Part shown: positions 49,656-62,397 of the stretch, piece by piece
Layout: every line of letters begins with the position of its first letter
Numbering within the stretch: the first letter of the stretch is position 1
Assembly: GCA_963573385.1 (NCBI GenBank)
Contig: CAUYLG010017984.1
Span: 62,001 to 126,000, forward strand
Direction of reading: 5' to 3'
Source of the DNA: Cacajao melanocephalus
Taxonomy: Eukaryota; Chordata; Mammalia; Primates; Pitheciidae
DNA length: 64,000 bases
The notes under the pieces: model-generated
The model's database searches: none
What the model saw: the letters and a program-made list of their open reading frames with translations, nothing else
What the model was told of the DNA's origin: nothing
Position numbers and translations under genes: made by a program

Positions 49656-49907
49656 CTAAATTTTGCAGGATGGTTTTGCCAGATATAGCATTCTTGGTTG
49701 ACAGTTGCTTTCTTGTAGCACCCTGAATATATTAACCCACTGCCTTCTGGTATCTACAATTTTTGATAGGAAATTTGCAGATAATCTTATGAGGATCTCT
49801 TGTATGTGGCAAGTTGCTTTTTTCTCACTCCTTTTAAGATTTTTTCTTTGTTTCTGGCTTTTAAAATTCTGATGACAACCTGTCTTCATATGAGTTTCTT
49901 TGTTCAT
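49656..49907 (-). pseudogene. L1 ORF1 C-terminal remnant
   Basis: The 83-codon minus-strand frame matches the C-terminal domain of LINE-1 ORF1, the RNA-binding chaperone of the L1 particle. The string 'RRQWVNIFRVLQESNCQPRM' corresponds to the conserved 'ARREW...IF.VLKEKN.QPRI' block, preceded by 'LIRLSANF' for the family 'PIRLSADF'. The leading methionine is incidental: the original ORF1 extends upstream in broken form. It sits in the right order, just 5' of ORF2, in the same L1M. Not functional. Confidence 0.85.
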
Positions 49908-51260
49908 CTTACTTAAAGTTTGTTGAATTTATTGGATGTTTATATTCATGTCTTTCACCAGATTTGGAAAAATTTTAGACACTGTTTCATTAAATATTTT
50001 TTCTTTCCTTTTTTTTCCTTCCTTCTCCTTTGATCCTACAGTATATATATATTAGTCCACTTTATGGTGTCCCACAGATACATTAGGTTCTGTTCACTTT
50101 TCTTCAGTCTTTTCCCTTTCTTATTTTAAGACTCAATAATATTTTTGTCCTATTTCAAGTTTCCTGATTCTTCTACCTAATAAAATCTGCCCTTGAAGAT
50201 CTCCAGAATAATTTTTTAAATTGTCATTATTACAGTTTTCAGCTCCAGAATTTCTTTTAGATTTCTTTTTAGGTTTTCTAGCTGTATATCAATATTACCA
50301 CTTTGGTCCTATATTGTTTTCTTGGCTTTCTCCTCATCTTCGTTTACTTCTCTGAGTATGTTTAAGACATTTATTTTAAAGTCTGTTTAGTATATGTGTC
50401 ATCAAGCTTTGTCAGGGACAGTTTATTATTATTTTTTCTTTTGAATGGTCACTATGTTCCTCTCTCTTTGTATGTCTTGCAGATTATTTGTTGAAAACTT
50501 GGCAATTGAATCTAATAATGTAGTAACTATGGGACTCAGATTCTCTTTTCTACAGTGTCTTCTACTTTTTTGAATATTTGTGTTTTATGTCAGTTGTTTG
50601 CTGTAGGCTGTCTCAGTTTCAAGGATCAGCTGCAGGTATAAGCCTAAAGTCTTTCAGATCTTTTCTGAGCCTGCATCATTTCCAGGGCACACAGTTACTT
50701 CCAAATATTTTTCAAATGTCCTAATCTTTACATAAGGCTTTTAAAAGAGAAAAATGGAACTAAAAGCATGCTGGCCCCTTACGTTTCTTGGAAATAACTT
50801 GAGCCAAGTGTGAGGGCCTTGTAACAATAGTAAGAAGTGCAGCAATCATGGCCTCTTGCCTCTTTGTCTGTACTGCTGTGATCAGAAGCAGCAATCAGCA
50901 GTCTAAGCAAAGATCCCAGGTAGCTGGAGAATGGGGTTCTTTTTGCCCATCCTGACTCTTCCTACTTGGGTGTGAGCTGTTTCAGAAACACGTCCACAGC
51001 TGCTTGCATTGTGGCTATGGGTGGAGAGTGAGTGGCTGCTACTGTGCTGAGAGTTGAAATTCACCAGAAATTAACTATAATTCCCAGTCAGAGCCTTTAC
51101 CTGGAAGTTAAAAGCCTTAGACATACTCCAGAATTCCAAAATTTTTACATGAAGCATACTCTTTAAGTGCAATTTCCTAGGTGGGGAGACAAATTCTTTG
51201 TGTTTTCCACTTCCCAGAATCCTCTTCCTCAGTTACTTTTAACTATAAAAACAATTGCCT
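49908..51260 (-). mobile_element. L1M LINE, ORF1 N-terminal part and 5' UTR
   Basis: It continues 5'-ward: 'tgaatttattggatgtttat', 'ggtgtcccacagatacatta', 'ttacagttttcagctccaga', 'tttaagacatttattttaaa', 'gacagtttattattattttt', then 5' UTR-like 'gctgctactgtgctgagagt', 'tgaaattcaccagaaattaa', 'cacttcccagaatcctcttc'. The 5' edge near 51260 is set where the resemblance fades. This makes the element unusually complete end to end for its age. The 5' type resembles L1M/HAL1. Confidence 0.75.
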
Positions 51261-52339
51261 TATTTTTATTTAGTTAAAAACCTAATGGGAGGGAGGAAAT
51301 TCATCTAGATTTGAGGACTTCATTGTCCTCTGAACTCAGGAAGCTGAGTGGAAGAATGTGAGAACAGAAACACTGTTCTCCAATTGCTTTCCAGGTACAA
51401 CTGAGTGGGAGAGCCAAGGGAGAGGCAGCAGCTCTTAGCGTATACTGGAAAGTATAGCATGAAAATGAAGGGTCTAACTAGGCCTCTTATTCCACTAATC
51501 CATTAAATGTGGAATTACACCAAAGAATTACTGTAGCAGTAACTGTATTCCAAAGAGTCATGGAATGATGAACATTGTCTTATAGTATGCTTGTGAAGCA
51601 ATGTGTAGGTGAATAGTGTAGGGGAATGCATATTCAGCTTGGCACTGGGAGAACAATATTCCAAAATATTTACATCAGGCAGATACTATATGATCTTTCT
51701 GTCTCCGTTTCTTCCATTGCAAAATAAAGGTTACAGTGATAGTGGATCAACCTATATAACAATCCAGGAAAATCTACCTCATAGGTTTATGGCACACAAA
51801 TAGTATAAAATAAAATACCCCATGGGCAAAATACTCAGTTTGTATTTAATTTCAAGGCATTATTTTGACAAGAATTCATTTTCTTCCAATTCATGGAGTA
51901 CACCTGCATTTTCTGTATCACTTCTGTCAGACTCTGAGTATCGGATACTGGGAATTATTAGGGACACTTTCTGATATTACTTAGTTTGGACCCTCAAATA
52001 AAACTGAAGGAAGAAGTCCTTCTGTCACTGAAAATCTAAGTGTTTACACTGTAAAGAATCAAAGTCGATATCAAGAGCAGTTGAGCAGCATATGCTTACT
52101 GAGGTAGGTTGTTTTTAATATTATTTTAATTATCATGTTTCTACAATAAATATGATTAGAAAAAATGAGCTTGTTAATTGATTTGGAAATCATTTCCTAA
52201 AGCAAATCTGGGAATGCCAATGAAAAACTAAGATTTTTTAAATTAGGAAAATGAATGAAAACTGGTTTGTTCTTTTTTATTATTAAACTATAATATTTAA
52301 AATAATATGGTACTGGCACCAGAAGAGACAAATATCTCT
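51261..52339. other. Unique sequence
   Basis: The first 200 bp, 'gggagggaggaaattcatct' onward, might be further L1 5' UTR. The rest is unique and AT-rich. The open frame at 51609-51803 has no motif. Confidence 0.4.
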
Positions 52340-53400
52340 TGACATTTTGAGTACTTGCCATTTGCAAGGCATTGTGATAAGTGTGGGCGATGTGTCTGGT
52401 AAAAGAAAACAGGCATGACCCATATTTTTATAAAGCTGTAGAGTAAAATGTTGAATAAAGACGAGAGAACAAGCAATTACAATGTATGATGTTAAGTGTT
52501 ATAATAAGAGAAATATTACATATCAAGAGAGCTTTTGGAGGGTGTGTATCCCAGATTCAGTGAATGCCTTTTGAAAGAAGCAAAATTTAATGAGATCTGA
52601 GGATTGTAAGTTATTTAAGAGAAGATGGATTCCGTTGCCAACATAGCCTGTTTGTAGATGGAATACGGTTTTAAAGACTACAAGAGGGATGCAAACAATT
52701 AAGAATTGACATTTTAGAAGGACAGGGCAGGAAAAAAAAAAGAAAAACTAAGAAGGCAGCTCTAGAGATGCAGGAGAGAAAAAAAACACATAAGAACTTA
52801 TATGTCTAAAACTAAGGGAAAATATTTTAAGAAGGGAGTTTTCTATGGCATCAAATAATGCCGGAAGTCAGAAAGACATGAAGTATTTTTTTTTAAGTCC
52901 GTTGGAAGCAATAAGAATATTGGTGCCTTTGGAATAGTATTTGCAGGGAAGTGGTGGTGTGGAAGAGACTGAAATAGCAGCCTGCCAATGTGTAACAACG
53001 TAAAACAATGATCCTTGTTTGAAGATGCAAAGGTAATAAATGTTGACTACTTATTCAAGGTTTTCTGTGAAAGGAAAACAAAGGGATAGGAGAAAGGATA
53101 CATAGTGACTTGACTTCAAGGGAAGGCTTTAAGCTAGGAGAGATTAGGGCAGACACAGATGCTTATGGGAAGGATCTAGTAGAGAAAGTGATACCCACAG
53201 AATGGCTAACAGAATAATCCATTGAATGAGAGGGACAGTTAGGGATCAGATAGATTCAGAGTAAAGTTGAAGAAATAAATCTGGTACCAGAATGACAGTA
53301 CTTTAGAGGAGGAAAGAAGAAAGTAATGGGAGAGGATGCAGAGAATTTTGTGGAATTATGGTATAAAATTAAGCAGATCTTATTTGATCAATTATTTGTT
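52340..53400 (-). mobile_element. L2 LINE, 3' end through reverse-transcriptase region
   Basis: Antisense L2 from the 3' end: 'gagtacttgccatttgcaag', 'caagcaattacaatgtatga', 'cccagattcagtgaatgcct', then after an internal gap the coding region 'ggcatcaaataatgccggaa', 'attggtgcctttggaatagt' and 'gggaaggatctagtagagaa'. The 52830-52970 part corresponds to the same reverse-transcriptase block as the L2 at 17.4-17.66 kb. No frame is open. Confidence 0.7.
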
Positions 53401-54174
53401 AAATAAGAGACTAGATTATCTACTAAGCAAGCAAGGAATTTGTGGGGTTGGAAAAATGTAGTGAATATTATATAAACATAGACTAAAAATGAGTTTCACA
53501 AAGAAAGATTGAAAATGAGCTATGCACTAAGCAAAGTGATCAAAATTTAGGAGTGATACAGATAACTGTAGGGGTGCTATGTTGATAATGATTTAACCAA
53601 CTGCCTTTATGAATATTATTTTTTATTCCAAAACATTTCTTCTAAATGTTACTAAATGTAGTAGTCTAAAGCCTAAAACCTATTTCTACTTAGATATATA
53701 ATGACATATTTTACTACTTTATAAATCATGTTTAGATATTAAATCCAGAATTAATGGAATATGGTTCAATTTTTTACCCATAATATTTGTTTTCAAAACA
53801 TGTGAAAGTGTTTTGAAAATGTATTATAGATTATTTTTACATTGGAGAGAGAAGTCGTGAAACGACAGCTGTTTGACACATTTTAACATACACTGATCTT
53901 TCAAAAACTGCAACAGGCAAATGGCTTATCTTGAATGCACTTTGGGGAACAATGTGATGTTTACAGTTAAAAGCATTACACATCCATATGTATAATTCAT
54001 GCGCTGAAAATTATTTAAATCCCAGAAACACACTTTGATAATTTTTGCTTTCAATTTCCAATACATTGATGCTTCTAATAACTCATTTTCTCTGTAGAAC
54101 CTTATTGTTTTCTGTTACGTGATGCTCCTCTACAAAATAAAGACGAGGTCTATAGAGACCTAATAGAAAGAAGC
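53401..54174. other. Unique sequence
   Basis: About 53840-54060 is non-repetitive and complex, with a small hairpin 'gtcgtgaaacgac'. It may be a conserved block. The frame at 54083-54301 mostly overlaps the MIR that follows. Confidence 0.35.
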
Positions 54175-54405
54175 AATATTGCTTGGTGGTCAAGATCGTA
54201 GGATCTAGAACCAGACACTTTGAGTTCTGTTCTTCATTCTGCAATGTAATACCTATATGACCTTGGAAAGTTTTGTTTCTTCCTTGTACCTCAGTTTTCA
54301 TCTAAAAATGGACTAACAATGTCTGTTGCATAGGGTTGTTGCAAGGATTGAATGGAATAATGTATGTGAGTGCTGAATGAACCTTAACCAATGACAGCCA
54401 TAGAA
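54175..54405 (+). repeat. MIR SINE
   Basis: Clear MIR order: 'ttgcttggtggtcaagatcg', 'gatctagaaccagacacttt', 'cctatatgaccttggaaagt', 'ttgtacctcagttttcatct', 'gcatagggttgttgcaagga'. Confidence 0.85.
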
Positions 54406-54424
54406 AAATGTTGTTCGTTCTGAT

Positions 54425-54860
54425 ATTTATTAAAGTAAGATTTACATTCAGCAACTTACAAGAATCTTGAGTGCAATTTGACGCATGTTACATATGTAGA
54501 CATCATGTAGCCATCTCCAGATCAAGATATAGTATATTTTCATATGCCCAGAAGTTATGTTGTCTTCTTTTCCTAAAAATTACCTCATACCCTTTTCCTA
54601 AGCTAACCACTATTCCGATTCTATTACCATGATTTAGTTTTGTCTATTCTTGAAGTTCATATAACTGGAATCCTACAATATGAATACACTTTTATGCCTG
54701 GCATTTTTAATTCAAAATGACATTTTTTGAATTCGTCAGGCTGATCTATATACCAGTAAGTTTCATTTGTTACTTATTTTTTCTTGCTGTATAGTATTCT
54801 ATTATATAAATAAAGAACTTTTTAATGTTTTTAATTTTTTATTTTTCTATTAATTGATAT
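54425..54860 (-). mobile_element. L1M LINE 3' end
   Basis: Antisense L1M 3' region: 'catgtagccatctccagatc', 'aagatatagtatattttcat', 'catgatttagttttgtctat', 'gttcatataactggaatcct', 'cttgctgtatagtattctat'. It is 5'-truncated. Confidence 0.75.
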
Positions 54861-56495
54861 TTAAATCAGTGTCTTTATTACACATTATTTTTTTCCAATT
54901 CTTAAAGGTTTTCCATTACTTAAATATAAAATGCAACTGGTCATTATTTTGTTAAAAGGGTACAAAGATGAGTCAACTATAGAATGTAGTAAAATACTAT
55001 TCCATGTAGACTTTTTTTTAACACAAGAAACCTGCAGCTAGGGCTTCTAGAAAAACATTTATAATATAACATAAACATGACAGAATACAAAGGGATTTTA
55101 TTGCTGTTTGCTTGATTTTTTAAAATTTTAACCTCAGAGAAGCAGGCAGGTACAAACAGAGAATGAATTTTCACAGACAGGATTATAGCATAATTAAAAA
55201 AAGAAAGAAAGACATTACTTTCTTTGTTTTCTGTAACACCATGAGCCCAGGAAATGAGTTACTTATTCCTTGGGCTCACAGCATCCAAAGCCTCCTCTGT
55301 GTTCGTGGTATTATCACTGCAAGTGCTACTTAGTGAAGATTCTGTAAGTCTTCTAGCAGTGAGACCAAGACCAAAATGTGATGTTTTTCTCCCGACCAAT
55401 CTCCCAACCAATACCCACAAGTTGCTTCCTTTCCCTTATTTGTCTTTAGACTATAATAAACTTAGCAATAGTCACTCAACTAATGTTGAAAACTTCCCTA
55501 CTTTGTATTACTTTACTCATGCTTTTCCTCACCCCTAGGTTGTAAAAATGATTGGCATCTAATTTTCTGACTCCATTGACTCCCTGGTTTACATCCTCAC
55601 AAAAGGTGACGCCACATATCAATCTACACGCATCCTAAATGACTCTAAATTGTATTCTGTAATGTCATAAGGGCAACATACTTGCTGTATGAAATTACTA
55701 GTGACAGTTGATGGGAAGGCAATGCAGTGAGATAATTAAAAATGCACCTGTGATCATATTATCAATAAAAATTAAAGTGGTCTGTCTCTGCTGACTCTTT
55801 CTGCTGTCATGTTCTATGGATGATTTCTAAGACAAAGAAGCATTTATTGTACTGCAGTGCTTTTAAAGGATAGATCTTATTCTTAGACATCAATATATTA
55901 GAAAGCATTTAGTCATACTCTGAATGCAGATTTTTTCCTTATCTCAGAATTGCAGAATTTAAAATGATTTCATTAAGATGGAGAAGAAAAATCAGCTTGT
56001 AAATATGCAGTTTGCCAATAATTTTACTGGCTTTACTTAAGAAACTATTTAAAGAGAGTAGCATCTAAATTTTAGAAGCATTTGAGGTAAACTTCCTTGG
56101 AAAGTAGAAGTTTAGCAATTTCTTATTTGTATAATTGTGATATTGCTATTTAAATCCTTCTGTAAAATATAGAACAAAACAAAATGCTGCCCTAAGGAGG
56201 AGGCTTTACTGTCTCTTCATAGCCTCAATTATCTTATATGGATATTTGTAATTTCTGTTTATAAACAAGCATATTTTAAGTATAAATGTGCTATTTAAGT
56301 TGTGCTTAGAACCATTGCTATTACAAATAATAGCTAATGTCCTCAGAAGAGACTGGGCAGTAAATTCCTGAACTATGTAACAGGTAGTCCTGTTACAAGA
56401 TGGTGTGTGCTTACCTGTGACGCTTCTTTGCCTTTTCCCATCCGTCTGCCAGACTCCCCTCTACTCAAGTACATGAACAATGAAAGTAACGATTC
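54861..56495. other. Unique sequence
   Basis: No repeat was recognised. A 94-codon plus-strand frame at 55254-55538 ends close to a polypyrimidine-AG ('ttttcctcacccctag'). With no domain and no donor partner it is taken as chance. Confidence 0.4.
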
Positions 56496-56621
56496 GTTCT
56501 TCAGATGGTGCATGTGTGGGTGCAGGGTTTGTATGGAAACTTTATCTTCCTACCCCATTTTGCTGTGAATCTATAACTGCTCCAAAACATAAAGCTCATT
56601 AATTATAAAAAAAAAAAAAAA
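56496..56621 (+). mobile_element. L1 3' end with poly-A tail
   Basis: 'Gtgtgggtgcagggtttgta', 'ccccattttgctgtgaatct', 'ataactgctccaaaacataa' is a common L1M 3' terminus, closed by A15 at 56607-56621. It is a 5'-truncated stub. Confidence 0.75.
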
Positions 56622-57859
56622 GGCTAGCTGTTATTGAATCAAAGTATACTTGGAATACCATGACTCTAGAATTCTAGGTTAAACCAATTGTTATACTTAA
56701 AGTCATTTGGCTTAATATGTTTACTCATTTTTTTCTCAAATATGTAAGAACCTCCAGGTAGATGATAAATAGGAGATCTTAATAAAATTTTATGTCTATT
56801 AAAATTTTCCAGTACCCCACGTCTCCGCAAAAGATCTTACTCTCCCACCCTCACCAACCTTTCTGTACCTCTTGATCACTGCCTTGCCTGTCTTATTGGG
56901 GAAATGCTAGGGCCAGGTACAGATGCTGAATGGGATTCACGTGGCAGAGCAGCTCCCCAGACACTGTTAAGAACATGTTGACTGGGAGAGTTCTGTTATG
57001 ATGAAGGTGAAACATTGAAATACACTTGTGATAATTGAAGCAGATTCTATTATTCTTAATTTTTATCTATTCTTAGGGTTTGATAAAATACAATAAAAAC
57101 TGAATTAAATAATCAAAAGGATTTATTCACATAACTGCAGAGACAGGGGTTACCAGATTTCAGGTATGGTTACAGCACAACTCAAACTCTGTTCCTGTGA
57201 TTCTCTTGGCCTAGCCCTCTTCTGTTAACTAGGTATGAAACGGGACAAGAATAGAACTGAAAGCCAGCACTACAGTATGACTTTTGCAAGCTCTAGGCAT
57301 TTTTGCCTTCACAGACCTCTTTCTTCATTAAAAAATACTAACAAATATATTTTACAATTGCTTTGTTTTCAAAAAGAATATAATCCAGCTTGAATTAACT
57401 ATTGTACATTTATTTTCAAACTCATTATTCTTCTGATTTTACAGTAAATTAAAATTAGAATACTTTGTGGGCCTCTAAATGTAATGAGGGCCCTAGATAC
57501 TAGGCTTACCTACTGAGTACAACAGAAAATTGTGCTCGCCCTGCTGAGCACAACAGAAAATTACACTGTTTTGTCATATTATCTTCAAAACCTCCCTGCA
57601 ATGTCAATGTTCCTATCTCTGTGTTACATGTTGAGAAAAATAAGGATCACCAAGGCAAATTAAATTGATTGAAAACACAGTGATGATTGTGAGTCCAAAA
57701 CTGAATCCACCTACGTTGGATTTTGATACCCTTCAGCTTCTAACTCACCAAGTCCGATATGTTTCCTAGGACATAAATACTAAAAATATCTCATTACTTT
57801 CCTTACTATCTACTGCCTAGTCTTCCGTCATCCTCTTTATACTCCACCCTTTACTACTT
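56622..57859. other. Unique sequence
   Basis: A partial tandem repeat lies at 57514-57575. About 57105-57260 ('caaaaggatttattcacata', 'ctgcagagacaggggttacc') looks like an old interspersed repeat I cannot name. No gene was recognised. Confidence 0.4.
57514..57575. repeat. Partial 31-bp tandem duplication
   Basis: 'Tgagtacaacagaaaatt' at 57514 recurs as 'tgagcacaacagaaaatt' at 57545, a spacing of 31 bp; the remaining bases of the unit have diverged. Confidence 0.8.
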
Positions 57860-58065
57860 AACTGTCATCATCTTCATCATCATCACCGTGGAAGTGTATA
57901 CTGAGTGCACATTCTAATTTATACCAATTTATTTTCTCTTTAAAGTTAAATCTACTATATAGGCATTATTATGTGTCTTCAATAGATAACCAGGGCCCAT
58001 AGAAATAGAATGACTTACCCAAGTTGATCCAGGTAGTGGGTAGCACGTGACATACGAAGAAAGCC
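57860..58065 (-). repeat. MIR SINE
   Basis: Antisense MIR: 'gtgtatactgagtgcacatt', 'aaatctactatataggcatt', 'gaatgacttacccaagttga', 'tccaggtagtgggtagcacg'. The frame at 57929-58168 overlaps it. Confidence 0.65.
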
Positions 58066-59549
58066 TGTAGGCAGCATGAATAATCCTTAGACAGTTCCAT
58101 CTCTTAGCAGTCTTCTCTTCTTTCAAATCTGATATCAGGTACAGTCCATGTACCACACGTTTTAGCATTTAGTTATATACTTTTTATTTTTCTCTAATTA
58201 TTGATGGATGCTAATGTTGTCTTTTCATCAAGACTGTTGTATCCTGAATAAAAGGAAATCTTCTGTGGCCATAGCACTTAATATACTAAGAAATATATGG
58301 CATATACTTTTATGTACTACATATCATGTATTTGGAAAAAAATGTATTTCCAAAGCTGGAGCAATAGCAGGAATTTAGTAAAAGAGAAAGAGACACTATA
58401 AGCACCAATACAAACTTTGAAGTTTAACATATTTTAAAATATCACTTTTAAAAATATTTCACCATTTTCTTGGTATGGTTTTAGCTCATTTTTATTGCCT
58501 TGCATATAACTTCATGAACTTAGAAGTTTTCATTGTGTTTTGAGACTTGGAAGAAAATTCTTTTATATTTGAAAAGGAACTTATATTTCAAATATACTTT
58601 CAGTTTTAACTCAATGTACGTTTTCTTTTATGGGGACAATTCTGCCTTTTCTCCCTTGTGAGCAACATCCCAAGCCTAACTTAATTTAGAAGAGAAAATA
58701 AACTTCTTTTAATGTCAGCATATGATTTAAGAAAACTGTGAATACCGCTAATCACCGTCTCCTTCACCATCAGTGGAATTATTCACATTCTATTCATGCA
58801 CCCTTGGACTGATGGATTTAGTATCTGAAGCATAGAAATGTCCTTACTCTTTCAATGTGCCCAGGAATAAATGTTGTGGGCGATATCTTCATGGTGTTTT
58901 TGATAGCAAAATTCTGCAATAGGACAGTTGATCCCAGATATTTTACCATCAAACGTTATCATTGTTCTTGCTCATGAAAAGAGAAGAAATTAAGTATGTA
59001 GCAGTCCATGACGTGGCAGTCTTTCTGAGTACCCTGTCAGATTTGCTTTTATTATATAATTTATATACCAAATAACCATCCAATACTGTCAGTTTCTGTA
59101 ATCCTGCAGCCATCTTCATTAGAAAATTTACATTACACTTGATGTTTAAAACTACAGTGCTTTCAAAATAATTTGTATCTTCCTGAGATGACAAGGAGGG
59201 AAATTTAAGAGGTTTATTTTCATATTTGCTGCTGACTAAATTGCTTAAGGTTTTCAATCTGTAAAATGATAGTGATTGCCATTGTTTGTTATCAAACAAA
59301 TAATTCTGTTCTTTGAAAGAATGGTATATAATAGTACTGAAAAGTTTGAATTCTATATAGAGAAAGCAAGTTAATCCAAAGACTTGTTTTCACTACTTGT
59401 AAAATTGGCATAGACACCATAGCTTGTAATGGTATCAGAGACTTAATTGGTATGACGTTTGAAAAGAATCAAGTCCTCAGCAACTGGTAACTTATTATTT
59501 GGAAATAATTCTGAGTTCGTTTTCATGAAATACATGAAAACAGAATGAA
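58066..59549. other. Unique AT-rich sequence
   Basis: No repeat was recognised. A 116-codon minus-strand frame (58949-59299) shows no known motif and is probably chance. Confidence 0.4.
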
Positions 59550-59598
59550 TGTACGTGTGTGTGTGTGCGTGTGTGAGTGTATGTGTGCATGTATGCGT
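59550..59598. repeat. (TG)n-rich microsatellite
   Basis: An imperfect TG/CG/TATG run, with a second short TG run at about 59700-59711. Confidence 0.9.
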
Positions 59599-59611
59599 TA
59601 CCACATTTTCT

Positions 59612-60305
59612 CAAAGGTGTGAGATGTTTTTATTTGCTTTCCTGAAAATGGAGATGAAACACACGAGAAATGTTTCATAATTCTAAATGCTAGAGGGGCG
59701 TGTGTGTGTGAGAGACTTATTTATCTATTTATATAAGGGCTATTTTTAGACAATAAAAAGGATCATCTAGTCCTTCTTAGATAAAGAATGGTCTAAAGTC
59801 AATGAGTAAAGTACACATTCTGAAATAAAAAACCATAAGGAGAAACATAGACTTTATAAACCATTGTGTGATTATTTTCTCTGAATCCAGGAAGCCACAT
59901 CTAATTAGCATGTGTTATTATATTTTACGATGTAATTATCATTCATATTTTAGGCCATATTTACTATGACAAACCAAGAGTCGACAAAAAATTCTCCCAG
60001 TATGTGAAAGCAGCTCATATATGAGCTGTGTAAGCAAACAGGAGATGGAAATCACTTGTACCCTAGAACTATTTCCACCAGGGCAGAATTTTGAGGATTA
60101 AATTCAAGCAGCATCTTTATCAAAGAAGAGGCACTTGAACTATTTGGGGTTTTAAATTTTTTTTCAACATTTTAGAGCATCAGATTTTTAAAAAGATTAA
60201 TTAATATCCAACTTTAATATTATTCAAGACTCTATAAACATTTGTTGGCATTAACACTTACAAAAGGCTCACTGTTTGAGATAGATAGAAAGGGAAGGGA
60301 TATGG
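59612..60305. other. Unique sequence
   Basis: No gene or interspersed repeat was recognised. It contains the palindrome at 60011-60028. Confidence 0.4.
60011..60028. repeat. 18-bp perfect palindrome
   Basis: CAGCTCATATATGAGCTG is fully self-complementary with no spacer. It lies in unique sequence between two AT-rich patches. Confidence 0.97.
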
Positions 60306-60309
60306 CAGG

Positions 60310-60530
60310 AAATTAATAGCCAGATTTGAATGTGAGGCAAGATCTGTGTACTTAGTGTGTGACCTTAGGCAATTTACATAGCCACTTTCATTCTTTTTTT
60401 TTTTTCATTTTCAGAATGAAAGTTTGTTGTAAGAATTAGAGATAATGTATGCAAAGTACTTAGCGCTATGCCTCGCATTTAATGGGCTCAATAAGTGATC
60501 AATGCCATTGTTTTTGTTTTTACTATTGTG
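60310..60530 (+). repeat. MIR SINE
   Basis: MIR order: 'agccagatttgaatgtgagg', 'tgtgaccttaggcaatttac', 'aagaattagagataatgtat', 'caaagtacttagcgctatgc', 'gggctcaataagtgatcaat'. A T-run is inserted at about 60396-60405. Confidence 0.85.
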
Positions 60531-60939
60531 GTCATTCAGCTATTAACCTCTCCGAATGTCAGAATCTAAGACCTTAAAGGCATTTCCAGAACTCAGAAGA
60601 TACTGTCGTTTTACTTCTTCCTTACTTGCCCAAAGGCAGTCATTGGTGGTTTGTTTGATACCCATGTAGTTCATCTGCAACGTAAATCTCATTAATATTA
60701 GAAAGGCCTGGACACAAATGTCTTAACTGTTCAAGTTATGAACAGGGCAGTTTAGTTACTGCTAAAACCGAAACAAGGCCAAAGAAGGTTTACACATGAT
60801 CTAAGAAACCTAAATTATTTGAAACAATCGAAACAAATGTTTAATAACCTCATAGACCCCAAATTTTTCAGGATGGTACATGTGTAGTACAAATGTAAAT
60901 GTAATATTTCCGTTACTGTTATTAAATTTTTGACACCAG
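60531..60939. other. Unique sequence
   Basis: No gene or repeat was recognised. Confidence 0.4.
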
Positions 60940-61046
60940 TGGTTATCAATCCTGGGTGGCTTGATACACAAATCAACCTCCATCCTGAGTTTTTGAGAAC
61001 TATTTATTGCAGAAGATGTTATAAAATTAAATTTGAGAATCACCAA
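60940..61046. mobile_element. hAT-type MITE remnant
   Basis: It opens 'ccagtggttatcaatcctgg' and closes 'aaatttgagaatcacc', eroded inverted termini of the CAGTGGTTCTCAA / TTGAGAACCACTG type found in MER-class hAT elements. The core has decayed. Confidence 0.5.
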
Positions 61047-62397
61047 AGATTGAACAAGATCATTCTACCTTAGCATTGATTGGTTGTGCTGTTTTTTGAA
61101 ACACATTTGTCAAGAAAATGTATATACAGTTCTAGTAGCATCTTTTGCATAGATCTCATTATCATTATCACATTATTGAACCGTATAATGTTATAAGTGA
61201 CCAAACCAATTGTAATGAGAAATATGTTTCAGAGTCCACTAGTTCCTTGCACGGATATCAGTTCTTTTACTTAATAAACATTGTCATACTTGTTTGGGGT
61301 CTTACTCTGTCAACTTGGAAATTAAAATAAAAGTACTTGCCTCATATCATTGAGATGAATGGTAAAATAATGTGTGAAAATGAATAATCAGAGCTTTAAA
61401 AAGCTTTCTGTCTGAGTGGCGTGACTATATGCTTCCGATAGTCTTGATTTAATCTCACTGTCCCAGTTTAATTACTAATAACTCCTCCATTTACCCTCAA
61501 ATGGTCCCAGTTTGTAAGAAATTTTTCCCTACTTATGAGAATCATGAGCATCCTCATGCTATTAATCTCAACAGCAGGTGATATCATCACAGATCAGATC
61601 CTTCCTTTATGGTTAGAGGCAAATACACATCAGAACTAAAGGTAGTGAGGTGACTACAGTTGAATAGCACTAAACTGATAAATAATTTGGTTTATGGAAT
61701 AAAAATATTGTGGAGTCAGAGAGTCCTAGGTATAAATACTGTCTCTTCCAATGGGCTACATTCTTGGACCATTGACTGAATCACTCACTTAAAGACTGCA
61801 GGTAAAAAGTACCTTTTTTGCATTGCCATTGTATGGTTTAGAAACAAAGGTATGAAGCATAATTAAAAACGAATGCTTTATTTATTAGGTTTCTTATATA
61901 AAATGTCAGGTTTCTATCTGTATGCTGATTAGTACGAGCAGAGGAGTTATATATAGGTAAAATTCCACATTTATAAATGTAAGTTATATCATAGAGGCCA
62001 CATGCTAGCGTAAAAGAACCAAACATAAAAGTCTTCTGGTCCTTGCCATCAGTGTGTTTTCTATCTAGGTAAGAAGACAGATGTGTAAACTGACATGAAA
62101 TCTATTTAAGGATTCCCTACCCTTGGTTATCCCCATAACATATCAACCTATTCGTTTTCCTTACAAAATCTATTCTAATCCTCAGTTACCCTGTTTGTTT
62201 ATATATTCCTTACATATTGTTTCTCTTCTCGACACTGAGAACAGGCCCCTGGCTAGATTTGTTTTTAGAATGTAATTTAGAATTTAAAAAGAAAATGGGC
62301 AGAGTGAATGGAAATATTTGTTTGCTAATCATCTATTTTCTCAAAATCCAGTAAAAAATATATATGGCAAGAGTTTATAGTTTATCCATCAAGAAGA
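61047..62397. other. Unique AT-rich sequence
   Basis: A weak MIR-like string ('gtggagtcagagagtcctag') lies near 61711. No gene was recognised. Confidence 0.35.

Noticed and set aside
55254..55538. 94-codon frame next to a polypyrimidine-AG as an exon
   Set aside because: The acceptor-like site is at the end of the frame rather than its start, so it does not fit a coding exon.
58949..59299. 116-codon minus-strand frame
   Set aside because: No motif, no splice context and ordinary AT-rich composition. Consistent with chance.
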